Shown here piece after piece: positions 37,606 through 46,966 of a stretch of 64,000 nt of DNA. Numbering within the stretch: the stretch's first letter is position 1; each line of letters opens with the position of its first letter. The notes beneath the pieces were generated by a model. It was not told the origin of the DNA and searched no databases. It saw only the letters and a list, made by a program, of their open reading frames with translations. The DNA comes from B25-G16 sp964549945 (GTDB lineage Bacteria > Desulfobacterota > DSM-4660 > Desulfatiglandales > B25-G16): assembly GCA_964549945.1 (NCBI GenBank), contig CAZJXD010000010.1, positions 1-64,000 on the forward strand. Reading direction: 5' to 3'. Both the position numbers and the translations under genes were made by a program.

Positions 37606-37726
37606 AATTTTTTTAAATTCTTTAATTATTCCTCTTATTAGCATTTTTCTATAGATTACTAAATAATTTACAATATGAAAGATTAATAATATGAGGAAAA
37701 GGAACATTAAAGGAGGATACTTTTTG

Positions 37727-37765
37727 ATGCGAATATCAATGAAAGGAGGCGGATGTGGGTTTTAA
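37727..37765 (+). CDS. Putative 12-residue peptide, copy 1
   Basis: An ATG ten bases after AAAGGAGG opens a frame encoding MRISMKGGGCGF and then TAA. The second copy at 46514 encodes MRVSIKGGGCGF. Of four codon differences two are silent and two are conservative, and start, stop and ribosome binding site are all kept. It reads away from the beta-helix gene. It could be a short secreted or modified peptide, a leader peptide or a chance frame in a conserved non-coding element. No processing enzyme is seen nearby. Confidence 0.4.
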   Translation: MRISMKGGGCGF

Positions 37766-38034
37766 AACGAGGTCTTTAGGTGAGCTTCGATCCGTTAGTG
37801 GGTTCCAGGATATGATGGTGGCTCGCAGTGTATAATCTGGGCTTCAGCATCACTCTGTAAAGCCTGAACCTCCCTTCTAGAACCAACAGCAAGAATCAAA
37901 CGGTGTTGACCCGATTTAATAACCCTGATAAGAATATTTATACCTTGCCGTTTGATCAAGCTTCTATCACCAACCTCGTATCGTTAGGTTGTCAAGGCGT
38001 AAGAATCACAACTTATTGGAGGAGATCAAGGGAA

Positions 38035-39246
38035 ATGAACTGGAACAAGCTCTACTCCAGTCGCATCGATTCAATGGGGCATTCAGATGTCGTGGCAATT
38101 TTGAAACTGGCAGAACGGCCTGAGGTCATCTCCTTCGCCGGTGGACTTCCCGATCCGGCAACTTTTCTCCTGGAGGAAATAAAAGAAGCCTTCGTGGAGG
38201 TTCTCGCTCAAAGGGGTCGAGACGTCTTGGGTTATGGGCCCACAGCCGGCATCACCCCTTTTAGAGAATGGCTGGCAGGACATATGACACAGCTAGGCAG
38301 GCCCTCGAAAGTGGAAGAATGCCTGGTGACAACAGGTGGCATCGCGGCATTGGACCTGATTTGCAAAGTCTTGCTGGATCCTGGCGATGTTGTCATCGTG
38401 GGCGAACCGGCTTACGTAGCTGCCCTGCACGTCATGAAGAGCTATCAGGGTCGCTTTGCCGGCGTTCCCTTAGATGATAAAGGCATGCAGCCGGATGCGC
38501 TGAAATCGGTGCTTGAAGATGTACGGCATAAATCATTGCATCCGAAATTTATCTACTTGGTCCCTTCATTCCAAAATCCATCGGGCGTTACCCTTTCAGA
38601 AAAGCGCCGAAGGAGAATCATCGAGATAGCCCTTGAATATAATGTGCCAATTATTGAAGATGCGGCATACCATGAGCTGCGATTTGAGGGGCACGCTCCG
38701 CCATTGCTCGCATCTCTGGACGCACAGAACGTGATACATATCAATACGTTATCAAAAGTCTTTAACCCGGGTGTTCGTTTAGGCTGGATAACCGCACCGC
38801 AGGAATTAATCGAGACCTTGGCATTGGCCAAACAAGGTCAAGATCAATGCTCTACCACGATCGGGCAATATGTGGCTCTTGCCTTTGCTTCAAGGGGGTT
38901 GATTGAGCGGCAGAGGTCCGCGGCTGTTGAGATTTATCGTCGCAAAAGAGACGTTATGTTGGCCGCCTTAGAGAATTACTTCCCACAAGGTGCGCGGTGG
39001 ACAAAACCGCAAGGAGGCTTTTATACGTGGGTTACCTTGGCAAAGGAAATTGACACTGAGGCGCTTTTGCCGAGGGCAATTGAGGACGCCTCGGTTGCAT
39101 ATGTTGCCGGCCCGGCTTTTTACCACAATCGCGGCGGAAAAGAACACATGCGCCTGTGCTACAGCTATATGCCTGATTTACAAATCGAGGAAGGTATTCG
39201 CAGGCTCGGACACCTCCTCTCGGAGATCCAAGTTGATTCTCAATAG
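38035..39246 (+). CDS. PLP-dependent aminotransferase (class I/II, 2-aminoadipate/MocR-like)
   Basis: A 403-residue fold-type I aminotransferase. ISFAGGLPDPATF near the N-terminus and NTLSKVFNPGVRLGW (about 240-255), with the Lys that binds PLP, place it in the group of 2-aminoadipate and multi-substrate aminotransferases. RLCYSY near the C-terminus carries the substrate-carboxylate Arg. The ATG at 38035 lies behind GGAGGAG; the frame is open 132 bases further upstream without a better start. It has no operon partner, and its substrate is unknown. Confidence 0.85.
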   Translation: MNWNKLYSSRIDSMGHSDVVAILKLAERPEVISFAGGLPDPATFLLEEIKEAFVEVLAQRGRDVLGYGPTAGITPFREWLAGHMTQLGRPSKVEECLVTTGGIAALDLICKVLLDPGDVVIVGEPAYVAALHVMKSYQGRFAGVPLDDKGMQPDALKSVLEDVRHKSLHPKFIYLVPSFQNPSGVTLSEKRRRRIIEIALEYNVPIIEDAAYHELRFEGHAPPLLASLDAQNVIHINTLSKVFNPGVRLGWITAPQELIETLALAKQGQDQCSTTIGQYVALAFASRGLIERQRSAAVEIYRRKRDVMLAALENYFPQGARWTKPQGGFYTWVTLAKEIDTEALLPRAIEDASVAYVAGPAFYHNRGGKEHMRLCYSYMPDLQIEEGIRRLGHLLSEIQVDSQ

Positions 39247-39403
39247 ATAGCGTCACGGGTCGGCATCGCCTGGAAAGAAACCGGCGAGAGAGAAGTGTTC
39301 GTGATTAATCAGGTACGTTCTGCACGAATATCCCCTTAAAAATCCCTCTGCTGTCAATTGACGCTTTGGGGCCAACGGCTGAAGATTCTATGATAACCTT
39401 CGA

Positions 39404-39688
39404 CTATATTTCAGCAACTATCTTATCGAACTCCTCCACCGTAACCGAAGGCGAGGTGGTGAATGAGATGCCTGTCGATTTGCTCAAGGCAACAGAGGCC
39501 TTCATCGCCTGTTCTATCCCTGGGAACTGTACAATAAAAACTAAATCGTGCACTCCAAGCAGCGCATAAATTGAGATTACTTCACCACCGAGCCTTTTGA
39601 TTAGACTGTTCGCCTCCTCGGTGCGCTTTGCGGACATGCCCTTCATTGCCTCAGATGAGTATTTACCGAACATAAAAAAAGTCCCCAT
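39404..39688 (-). CDS. GYD domain protein
   Basis: A 94-residue protein starting MGTFFMFGKYSSEAMKG, with LLGVHDLVFIVQFPG in the middle. This is the pattern of the small GYD (alpha/beta barrel, dimeric) family of unknown function. ATG follows AAGGAGGG at good spacing. It stands alone and convergent with the aminotransferase gene. Confidence 0.75.
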   Translation of the reverse strand: MGTFFMFGKYSSEAMKGMSAKRTEEANSLIKRLGGEVISIYALLGVHDLVFIVQFPGIEQAMKASVALSKSTGISFTTSPSVTVEEFDKIVAEI

Positions 39689-39988
39689 AGCAATCCCTCC
39701 TTTATATCTAAAGGTTTTAATCTATGGAGAGTATAAAGGAAATTTATTTGCCTTCAAGAGAAATAATACAATGCTGATAGGCAAAGATGAAATAAAATAT
39801 CATGCCCTACAATATCCTGCACGAAACGCACCTGCTAAAATGGACGGACATCCGAGATCTGAAGTATTGAATTTAAAAGAGAGCCATGGTAACTAGATAG
39901 ATGACCATGTATACATTACGCTCAAAGTCCGACCAGGGATGATGAAATATGAATTGCAGGCAAAGCGAAACCTTTAGGAGGTGAAACC

Positions 39989-40777
39989 GTGAAACTCAAG
40001 GCGAACGACATTGAGATCAATTGCGAGGTATCGGGCAGACAAGACGCACCGGCAGTGGTTCTGAGCCACTCCCTGGGATCCAGCATGGCCATGTGGAATC
40101 CCCAGATGGAGGCACTGGAATCCCACTTTCGGGTGCTCCGTTACGACATGCGCGGCCACGGCGGAAGCGATGCGCCGGAGGGGGCCTACACCTTGGAGCA
40201 GCTGGGCGAGGACGCGGTCGGTTTGCTCGATGCCCTGCGTATCCGGGTAGTCCACTGGGTCGGTCTGTCCATTGGAGGCATGATCGGCCAATACCTCGTT
40301 CTGAACCATGCCGATCGGCTCAGGAGCCTCGTTCTGTGCGATACCGCCGCAGCCATTCCAGAGGAGGCCCAAGCCATGAGGCAGCAGCGTATTGAGATAG
40401 CACGGGAACAAGGCATGGAGCCCCTCGTCGAGCAGACCCTGGATCGCTGGTTTACCCCTGCCTTTCTGAGGCTGAATCCCCCGCAGGTGGAGCTCATCCG
40501 GAGGCATTTCCTCGCCACACCGGTCGCAGGCTATATCGGGTGCAGCGAGGCAATCCGGAATCTCAACTACCTGGAGCGACTCTCCGAGATCAAAACCCCA
40601 ACCCTGATCATCGTAGGTGAGGAAGATCCCGGGACTCCGGTTACCGCCTCTGAGGCCATCCATGAACGCATCGCGGGCTCTAGCCTGGTGGTGCTACCCT
40701 CCGCCGCCCATCTTTCCAATGTGGAGCAGCCCGAAGCCTTTACTAGAGCTCTCATTGACTTTCTACTGGATCATTAG
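39989..40777 (+). CDS. Alpha/beta hydrolase, 3-oxoadipate enol-lactonase-like
   Basis: A 262-residue alpha/beta hydrolase. The oxyanion region is VVLSHSLGSSMAMW, the nucleophile elbow is GLSIGGM (Ser about 92), and an acid (GEEDPGTP) and a His (SAAHLSNVEQP) follow in the right order. The sequence resembles PcaD-type enol-lactonases, but no beta-ketoadipate pathway genes are near, so the substrate is open. The GTG start follows AGGAGGTG. Confidence 0.82.
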   Translation: MKLKANDIEINCEVSGRQDAPAVVLSHSLGSSMAMWNPQMEALESHFRVLRYDMRGHGGSDAPEGAYTLEQLGEDAVGLLDALRIRVVHWVGLSIGGMIGQYLVLNHADRLRSLVLCDTAAAIPEEAQAMRQQRIEIAREQGMEPLVEQTLDRWFTPAFLRLNPPQVELIRRHFLATPVAGYIGCSEAIRNLNYLERLSEIKTPTLIIVGEEDPGTPVTASEAIHERIAGSSLVVLPSAAHLSNVEQPEAFTRALIDFLLDH

Positions 40778-41170
40778 TTCCGGCTCCAGGGCTTGTCAGT
40801 AAGGATGGAGCAGATTGTAGGAAACGGTAGCCCTCGATCAAGCCGATTTTCTCCTTTTCGAGGGCAAACCCCACAAAAACCTTAAAAAATTTGATCGGTC
40901 CAAATCTATATCGCTCAATCACTTTCATAAAGAGACTGCAACCTCAACATGGCGGATAGGACTAATCCTTGACACACCACCATGATTTCCCTATACTTTT
41001 TTCCTCAGAAAGGGAATCCTTATCATTCTAGCTGAAGACATTGTACATGGGAAAAAGTGAGGTCAATCTGACCCCACTCTCAACTAGGTACGAAAATGCT
41101 ATGGAATGTGCATGTGTGAGGAAGAAGAGCGAAAAAAGAATAACCCTAACTTGCATAAGGAGGGATTTTA
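40778..41170. other. Intergenic region with one imperfect palindrome
   Basis: 393 bp without a gene I can support. GTGAGGTCA-ATC-TGACCCCAC (41057-41077) is a near-palindrome with one mismatch per arm. Its GGGGTCAGATTGACC core resembles small repeats seen near REP-type transposases, which is an impression only. Confidence 0.4.
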
Positions 41171-42091
41171 ATGAGACTTTTAACGCGTTCTGATTTCGAT
41201 GGTTTGGCAAGTGCAGTGTTGTTGGTTGAAAATGGAATCGTAGATACTTACAAGTTTGTTCACCCAAAGGATGTTCAGGACGGCAAGGTTGCGGTGACGT
41301 CCAATGACGTGCTGGCCAACACCCCTTACGTTGCTGGATGTGGGCTCTGGTTCGATCACCATGCGAGCGAGGATGAACGCCTGGAGATCGAAAAGCTCGA
41401 CTTTGAAGGCGCCTGGCGTCTCGCGCCAAGCACAGCACAGGTGATCTGGGACTATTATGGCGGGGAGAAAGCCTTTAAGAAGCACTTCCTGCCACTGCTG
41501 GATGCGGTGAACAAGAGCGATTCGGGGAATCTGACTCGTGAGGAAATTTTGAACCCGAAAGGATGGATTTTGCTCTCCTTCTTGATGGACCCTCGCACAG
41601 GACTCGGGCGGTTTAGGGATTACCGCATCAGCAATTACCAGTTGATGGAGGACATGATCCAGTACTGCCGGACGAAGACGGCTGAAGAAATCCTGTTGAT
41701 TCCAGATGTCCAGGAAAGGTCAAAGCGTTACTTTGAGCAGCAGGAACTCCTTGAGGAGATGCTCAAGCGGTGCTGTGAAATCCGTGGAAATGTGATCGTC
41801 ACGAATTTGATGAACGAGGAGACGATTTATTCTGGAAACCGGTTTCTTGTGTTTGCGCTCTATCCTGAGCAGAATATCGAAGTCCGGGTGATGTGGGGCA
41901 AGAACAAGAAAAATGTTGTATTTACTTGCGGGCATAGCATTCTGAACCGAACCAGTCAGACAGATGTCGGCAAACTGATGCTCGAGTACGGCGGCGGAGG
42001 CCACGCGAGGGTCGGCACTTGCCAGGTACCGATCGAGGATTGGGAAAGGGTTCTGGAGGAGATCGTCAACCGCATGCAAAAAGACGGTTAG
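41171..42091 (+). CDS. DHH/DHHA1-family phosphoesterase
   Basis: A 306-residue protein of the DHH superfamily. The metal-binding motifs are RSDFDGLASA at the N-terminus and WFDHHASED (about 57-65), and the C-terminal DHHA1-like signature is YGGGGHARVGTCQV (about 275). Such proteins cleave nanoRNA, pAp, cyclic dinucleotides or polyphosphate; which applies here is not clear. ATG is preceded by AAGGAGGG. Confidence 0.82.
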   Translation: MRLLTRSDFDGLASAVLLVENGIVDTYKFVHPKDVQDGKVAVTSNDVLANTPYVAGCGLWFDHHASEDERLEIEKLDFEGAWRLAPSTAQVIWDYYGGEKAFKKHFLPLLDAVNKSDSGNLTREEILNPKGWILLSFLMDPRTGLGRFRDYRISNYQLMEDMIQYCRTKTAEEILLIPDVQERSKRYFEQQELLEEMLKRCCEIRGNVIVTNLMNEETIYSGNRFLVFALYPEQNIEVRVMWGKNKKNVVFTCGHSILNRTSQTDVGKLMLEYGGGGHARVGTCQVPIEDWERVLEEIVNRMQKDG

Positions 42092-42578
42092 GCAGTACAA
42101 AGGCTTGCGCTGCATGCAGCGCAGGCCTCTCATACTTTTTCGCCGAACACTCGGAAGAACGATAAAGGCATGTCAAGAATCGTAAGGTGAAGCCCGGCTT
42201 TACTCCAATCCTTACCCACAAATCCGCCCTTGACTTAGGGCAGATACGCCGCGATTCCCCATTTTATGCGTGAACTCTCATTATTGACCCACCGGCCTAA
42301 CTAATCCATGTGAGGTGTCATTTGGTGAGACTCTTACCTGGATTCGATCGCCTTTAATCACCCTAATCTTCCTCTTTTTCATCCGTCTGCAAAGAACACC
42401 TCTCACAACGGTATTATTCTCATATTCAATTTCCATGGTCCCGCAATTGTGCACCAATATTGTCCTTGATTATCTCATTTACAGGCCTATTATAAATAAA
42501 GCGTGAATAGATAATCGAAGCGCTAAGCCATTTGACAAGGATCACTGAGCTTCAAGAAATCGAATGGAGGAAATTCTC
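42092..42578. other. Intergenic region, nothing recognised
   Basis: 487 bp between the DHH phosphoesterase and the ferredoxin-nitroreductase gene. No RNA gene, clear terminator or coding potential that I can support on either strand. Confidence 0.5.
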
Positions 42579-43466
42579 ATGATTCGCATTGACAGGGAAA
42601 CGTGTAAAGCCTGCGGCATATGCGGCCATGTTTGTCCCCGCCATGTCACCGAGACGATCGAACGAGAAGGGGAAAGGGTCACCCTTGTCTCTCCTGAACG
42701 ATTGGATCTTTGCATGGGTTGCGGCCAATGTGCCGCGGTTTGCCCGAATGGTTCGATACAGGTGGATGGATTGGACCCTGAGGAATTTAGGCCGCTTCGG
42801 GAGCTGGAGCTCGACGAGGATCGGCTTCTTTCGCTCATGGAGCAGCGTCGATCAATTCGAAGGTATAAGGATAAACCCGTTCCCCGTGACATCCTTGATC
42901 GGATCATCGAAGCCGCGCACAGGGCTCCCACGGGAACGAGCCGAAGGAGCACCGGGGTGATCGTCATCGACAAGCCGGAGATACTCAAGACCCTCTCAAA
43001 TCTCATCTATGACTTATATGAACGCCTTGATAAGGCCCTTGGCAACCCGATTGCACGGTTTTTTGTGAAGATTAGGGTGGGCCAGAAAATGCTCGGAACC
43101 TTAGAGGACTTCGTCATGCCGGGCATGCGCTGGTACATCCGGTGGTACAGGGAAAACAGAAGTGACGGGATCCTGAGAGACTGCCCGGCCCTCATGCTCT
43201 TTCACAGCCCTGTCCGGGAGCCCATGGGCGAGGCGAACTGTGTCATTGCGGCCTTTCATGCCATTCTCATGGCGGAGGTCCTGGGTATCGGAACCTGCTT
43301 CAACGACCTGATTCCACCGGCGTGCAATCGAGTTCCTGAGATCAGGAGACTATTGGACCTGCCGGAGGAGCGTGAAGTCTACGCCAGTCTCACCCTCGGC
43401 TATCCGAAATACCAATTTAAGCGGATCATCCCCAGGAGACTGGCCGAGGTTCGTTATCTGAGTTAA
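42579..43466 (+). CDS. Ferredoxin-nitroreductase fusion protein
   Basis: A 295-residue protein with an N-terminal 2[4Fe-4S] ferredoxin domain (CKACGICGHVCP and CMGCGQCAAVCP) and a C-terminal FMN nitroreductase domain (RRSIRRYKDKPV ... AAHRAPTGTS ... GIGTCFND). Fusions of this kind are common in anaerobes and pass electrons from ferredoxin-level donors to an unknown acceptor. ATG 42579 lies behind GGAGGAAATT. The last 390 bp are duplicated almost identically at 49191-49580. Confidence 0.87.
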   Translation: MIRIDRETCKACGICGHVCPRHVTETIEREGERVTLVSPERLDLCMGCGQCAAVCPNGSIQVDGLDPEEFRPLRELELDEDRLLSLMEQRRSIRRYKDKPVPRDILDRIIEAAHRAPTGTSRRSTGVIVIDKPEILKTLSNLIYDLYERLDKALGNPIARFFVKIRVGQKMLGTLEDFVMPGMRWYIRWYRENRSDGILRDCPALMLFHSPVREPMGEANCVIAAFHAILMAEVLGIGTCFNDLIPPACNRVPEIRRLLDLPEEREVYASLTLGYPKYQFKRIIPRRLAEVRYLS

Positions 43467-43530
43467 TTTAGAGTGACTCTCCTAATTTGAAAATCCTCAA
43501 GTCGCTTGGGAAACCAGTTCGTTCAACCTT

Positions 43531-43600
43531 TTCAGCCCGTGGCAAGCCGTCTGGAATCAGCGACTGAAATCATTTTGGAACTTACCCCCATTTTTACTGC
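43531..43600. repeat. Imperfect repeat, copy 1 (flanks the second beta-helix cassette)
   Basis: CTTTTCAGCCCGTGGCAAGC here and CTTTTCAGCTCGCGGCAAGC near 46622 belong to a stretch of about 65 bp that is recognisably similar in direct orientation. The two copies bracket the beta-helix gene plus its upstream block, as if the 3.1-kb segment moved or recombined as a unit. Confidence 0.45.
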
Positions 43601-43643
43601 CTTGCCTCAGATCATACCAAACCCACGGTTTTCCTCTTGTATG

Positions 43644-45989
43644 CTAGGGTATGTCAGCTTGTGCGGCGCAGCTTTGGATGGCTCCCTTCTCTTTGCCGGA
43701 AATAATCCCATCACCCTTCAAGTCGTTGGTCAAATGGGAAACACAGCTCACGAATTGACCATGGTTCTTTGCGCCTTCAGCGCATTCCCCTATCCGGTCC
43801 AAGATAGTGCAGCCATCTTCCGACAATATGTTTTGAACGCCCGTATCACAGCTGTCGATGGCGACCGTTTCGCTCAGATCCGAGCTGGGGCAATGATCCT
43901 GCTCATCTTCAAAAAGGTCGAATATTCCGTCACTATCACTGTCCAGGGGGGCCACCAGAGCAAAGATTGAAAAGTGCTCCAATTCTACAGTGCAGGTTTT
44001 GATGAACGTACCCAGCGGATCCTCAACCAGGCTGCAAGCCGCACCTTCAACGGGAACGAACACACCCTGTTCCTCATCCCACTGGTAGAGGCCTAACCGG
44101 TCACGCTGGTTCTCGTTCAAGTGGGTCACATCTGCCCTGACGGTGAGAGTCACCGGCGCATCGAACACCAGCCCATCCGGCTCAAAGTCATACACAGCTA
44201 CTGCCACTCCCAACCCGGGGCTGGACCCAATCAAGAGATCTACTTTGGGATCTTGCGGTATGGTCTTGGTGACCGAGATTGTTGTATCCTCAAACAAGTC
44301 GTCCGGATCGATGTCAATCGTTAGGTTTCCGTCGGGGGTTTGTATGGTGCCGCCCTCCTCAGCGCCAATCTCATCAGCTGCCGAGCCATTGGGGTCGCAC
44401 TGATCCTGTGGATCCGCCGGGCACGCATCACACAGATCACCTGCGCCATCTGCATCGGTATCTACCTGATACGAGTTATAGACTTGAGGGCAGTTGTCAT
44501 CACAGTAAGCAGTGCTTCCTCCTGCACACGGATTATCGCCCTCGACCCGGCTGTAATCACCATCATTCAATATACCATCGCCATCTGAATCTAATGGTAT
44601 ATGCTCATAGGCACCCATATCAACGCCTGCGCCTTGAGGACGAGGGCGCCCTAGAATATCCGTCTCGGGCGCGCCGGACAATGCGCCGGCGTCGATGGAG
44701 GGACTACTGGGCTGCAGGCAAAGCCCGTCGTCTTCGGTGCCGGGAATATCGTCCGGACCATCTGGATCGGACGCATTCACAAACAGAGGATCCCTGCTGA
44801 TGTTGCCCGTGCCGCTGTGGCCGCCCTGGATGTTGCTATAGGTCACGTTGGCATAAAGGGCTGATATTTCAGGCGACTGGTCTCCCCACATGATGCAGTT
44901 GGTTATGATCGGGGCTGTCCAGTAGCCAGTGAAGCCCCCGCCATATTTGGAGGTGTTTCTGGTGAAGGTGCAGTTGGTCAGCCTGGGCACGCAATCGGAA
45001 TTGTAGTTCAGAAATCCCCCTCCCCCGTACTGCGCCATGTTCCCGGCGAATGTGCAGTTAAACAGTGTCGGCGCGGAATAGTAACGGTTGTACATGCCCC
45101 CGCCATACCAGGAGCTGACCCAGTTTGCCGTGAATGTACAGTTGCGCAATATTGGAGAGGAATAATAATAGGTGACTAAGCCCCCGCCCCACTGAAAGGC
45201 CCAGTTCTCAGTGAAGTGGCAGTTGGTCACCGTCGGGGAGGATTGGTAGTTGTACATGCCGCCGCCGCTATGGTTTGCTAGATTCCCGGTGAAACTGCAG
45301 CCGATGAACGTCGCGGGAGCATCGGTGAGGTTATAGTTGTATACTCCTCCGCCATATAATGACCTATTTCCGCTGAAGGAACAGTTGATCACAGTCGGCG
45401 CGGCACCATTCTGGTTGAACATCGCACCGCCGTAAATGGAAGAGGTATTGTCGATGAAGCGGCAGTTGGCCACCGTTGGGGAGGATTGGTAGTTGTACAT
45501 GCCGCCGCCGAACCTTGCTGAACCCGTTCCTGAAGCATTGCCCCCGGTAATCGTGAAGCCGTCGAGTCTTGCACCATCGGCCCCGGTCACGATGTGGATG
45601 GAGTTGTCTTCTATGTCTCCCGCTACGCCGATGTCGCCGCTCAAAATCGTGACATTGGTTTGCCAGTTACGTTCGTCCTGCGAGCTCTCGACACCCGCAA
45701 AGCCGCCGTAGAGCGCAACATCGGATTTCAAGGAGAAGGTGGCCAACCTGTCGGTGTCTGATGTGGGCTTGTACGTGCCCTCTGCCACCCAGATCTCATC
45801 ACCTCCGGTTGCTGCGCCGAGAGCAGACTGCAAGTTCACAAAGGCGTCCGCCCATGACGATCCGTCGTTCCCTCCCACGGCGCTGCCATCCACATAGATG
45901 ACGGCTGCCACCGCTGAGTTTCCCAGTCCTGCAATCAAAAACGTTGTCAAAAGTAGCCAAAACATAGCCAGGCTTTTTCTTTTCTTCAT
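43644..45989 (-). CDS. Large secreted polymorphic beta-helix protein with thrombospondin type 3-like repeats
   Basis: About 781 residues. The ATG at 45989 (MKKRKSLAMFWLLLTTF, a clear signal peptide) follows AGGAG at eight bases; an upstream ATG at 46112 is less likely. After residue 100 come many ~35-residue beta-helix repeats of the type GGGMYNYQSSPTV-NC-F, as in chlamydial Pmp-like surface proteins. Two calcium-binding thrombospondin type 3-like stretches (DSDGDGILNDGD, DTDADGAGDLCDACPAD) and a ZU5-like beta domain follow. It is predicted to be exported and Ca-stabilised; adhesion is inference. It shares its upstream block with the gene at 35173-37218. Confidence 0.82.
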   Translation of the reverse strand: MKKRKSLAMFWLLLTTFLIAGLGNSAVAAVIYVDGSAVGGNDGSSWADAFVNLQSALGAATGGDEIWVAEGTYKPTSDTDRLATFSLKSDVALYGGFAGVESSQDERNWQTNVTILSGDIGVAGDIEDNSIHIVTGADGARLDGFTITGGNASGTGSARFGGGMYNYQSSPTVANCRFIDNTSSIYGGAMFNQNGAAPTVINCSFSGNRSLYGGGVYNYNLTDAPATFIGCSFTGNLANHSGGGMYNYQSSPTVTNCHFTENWAFQWGGGLVTYYYSSPILRNCTFTANWVSSWYGGGMYNRYYSAPTLFNCTFAGNMAQYGGGGFLNYNSDCVPRLTNCTFTRNTSKYGGGFTGYWTAPIITNCIMWGDQSPEISALYANVTYSNIQGGHSGTGNISRDPLFVNASDPDGPDDIPGTEDDGLCLQPSSPSIDAGALSGAPETDILGRPRPQGAGVDMGAYEHIPLDSDGDGILNDGDYSRVEGDNPCAGGSTAYCDDNCPQVYNSYQVDTDADGAGDLCDACPADPQDQCDPNGSAADEIGAEEGGTIQTPDGNLTIDIDPDDLFEDTTISVTKTIPQDPKVDLLIGSSPGLGVAVAVYDFEPDGLVFDAPVTLTVRADVTHLNENQRDRLGLYQWDEEQGVFVPVEGAACSLVEDPLGTFIKTCTVELEHFSIFALVAPLDSDSDGIFDLFEDEQDHCPSSDLSETVAIDSCDTGVQNILSEDGCTILDRIGECAEGAKNHGQFVSCVSHLTNDLKGDGIISGKEKGAIQSCAAQADIP

Positions 45990-46164
45990 TACATTTCTCC
46001 TCTCTCTATGACCGCGGTAGGATGAATAAACGATAGAAATCCCCTCTGTATGGCAAAAGGCAGAGGGGAAATGACTTTGTATATCACGATTCTTCTTCCG
46101 TTCATGAGACACCTGAAAAATATGTAATCAAACCAGCGCTCACATTCATCGGCAAACAGGTGCA

Positions 46165-46590
46165 ATCGCCCTTTGGGCATGCTTTCTTGTGTTTATCTTT
46201 AGGATTATTTATATATCGAAGGAGAAAAATAGTAGAATACTGGCATTATTATCAGATTAAATTGATTGTGGCAATAATATTTTCTAGTCACTCTTATTAA
46301 TACGGAAGATTAAAATATCTATAATATTATAATTTTCAGTTAGTTATTAAGTCATTACTTACTTTAAGTAGAAAATAATTAAGTAATTATAATTTTATTT
46401 AAATCTTTAAAATTTTCACATTATTAGCGATTTTTTACAAATTACTTTTTAATTTAAAGCATAGACTATCAATAATGTGCGAAAAGGAGCCATTAAAGGG
46501 AGGGTACTCTTTGATGCGAGTATCGATTAAAGGAGGCGGATGCGGGTTTTAAAATGGGGTTTTCAGGTGAGCTTCGATCTGCTACCCGCT
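46165..46590. repeat. Conserved ~420-bp upstream block, copy 2
   Basis: The second copy of the block at 37380-37795, diverged by roughly 15-20 percent by eye, upstream of the second beta-helix gene. The inverted repeat (46354-46361 with 46380-46387) and the 12-codon frame are kept. It lies in a 977-bp stretch (45990-46966) without other supported genes. Confidence 0.75.
46514..46552 (+). CDS. Putative 12-residue peptide, copy 2
   Basis: ATG behind AAAGGGAGGG encodes MRVSIKGGGCGF and TAA. Compared with copy 1 (MRISMKGGGCGF), the GGGCGF end is unchanged and the Cys codon differs only silently (TGC against TGT). On the opposite strand the conserved stretch would have replacement changes and a stop, so the plus-strand frame is the better conserved one. 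Function unknown. Confidence 0.4.
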   Translation: MRVSIKGGGCGF

Positions 46591-46610
46591 TTGAATCAAT
46601 ATCCCTTTGA

Positions 46611-46690
46611 TACCCTATGCTTTCAGCCTTTTCAGCTCGCGGCAAGCTATCCTCAGTGAGTGATTTAAGCCATTTTAGAGCCTGCGTTAC
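46611..46690. repeat. Imperfect repeat, copy 2 (flanks the second beta-helix cassette)
   Basis: Direct-orientation partner of 43531-43600, sharing CTTTTCAGC-CG-GGCAAGC and a following AAATCATTTTGGA/AAGCCATTTTAGA-like stretch. It ends the segment that contains the second beta-helix gene. Confidence 0.45.
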
Positions 46691-46966
46691 CCGCAAGATC
46701 TCCAGAACCTTTTAAAAAAGGCCGTTGAAACTCGGCAATGCAAGACCCCCACGCATATGATTGTAGATCTTATTCTCCCATATTCCGTCACACGAAAAGA
46801 GATTTCTCTCATCTGAAAATTGGCTTGCTGTCCTCGTGGGATTCAAGTACCTTATAAAACATATCAAGGAATTCATGGAAGATGCTTCTAAAAACCCGCA
46901 TAATAATCGTCTTTACCTAAATGGGGATAAGCCGTGAGAAAAAACGAAGACCATGAAGGGGAATTT

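Larger units (their letters stand above)
37380..37795. repeat. Conserved ~420-bp upstream block, copy 1
   Basis: This AT-rich block upstream of the beta-helix gene can be aligned over its whole length with 46165-46590, upstream of the second beta-helix gene. Shared landmarks are GTGTTTATCTTTAGGATT, ATTAAAATATC, an inverted repeat, AGAAAATAATTAAGTA, a 12-codon ORF and AGGTGAGCTTCGATC. It may hold divergent promoters or a structured RNA. Confidence 0.75.

Noticed and set aside
43506..43970. Open reading frame on the plus strand opposite the second beta-helix gene
   Set aside because: It is antisense to the C-terminal coding part of a well-supported gene and has no recognisable domain or binding site.
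45989..46180. 63-codon minus-strand frame just upstream of the second beta-helix gene
   Set aside because: The first copy of the block has an early stop in this frame, no binding site precedes it, and the start for the secreted protein at 45989 is clearly better.
46493..46696. 67-codon minus-strand frame across the conserved block
   Set aside because: In the other copy of the block the same strand has a stop and more replacement changes; the plus-strand 12-codon frame is better conserved.
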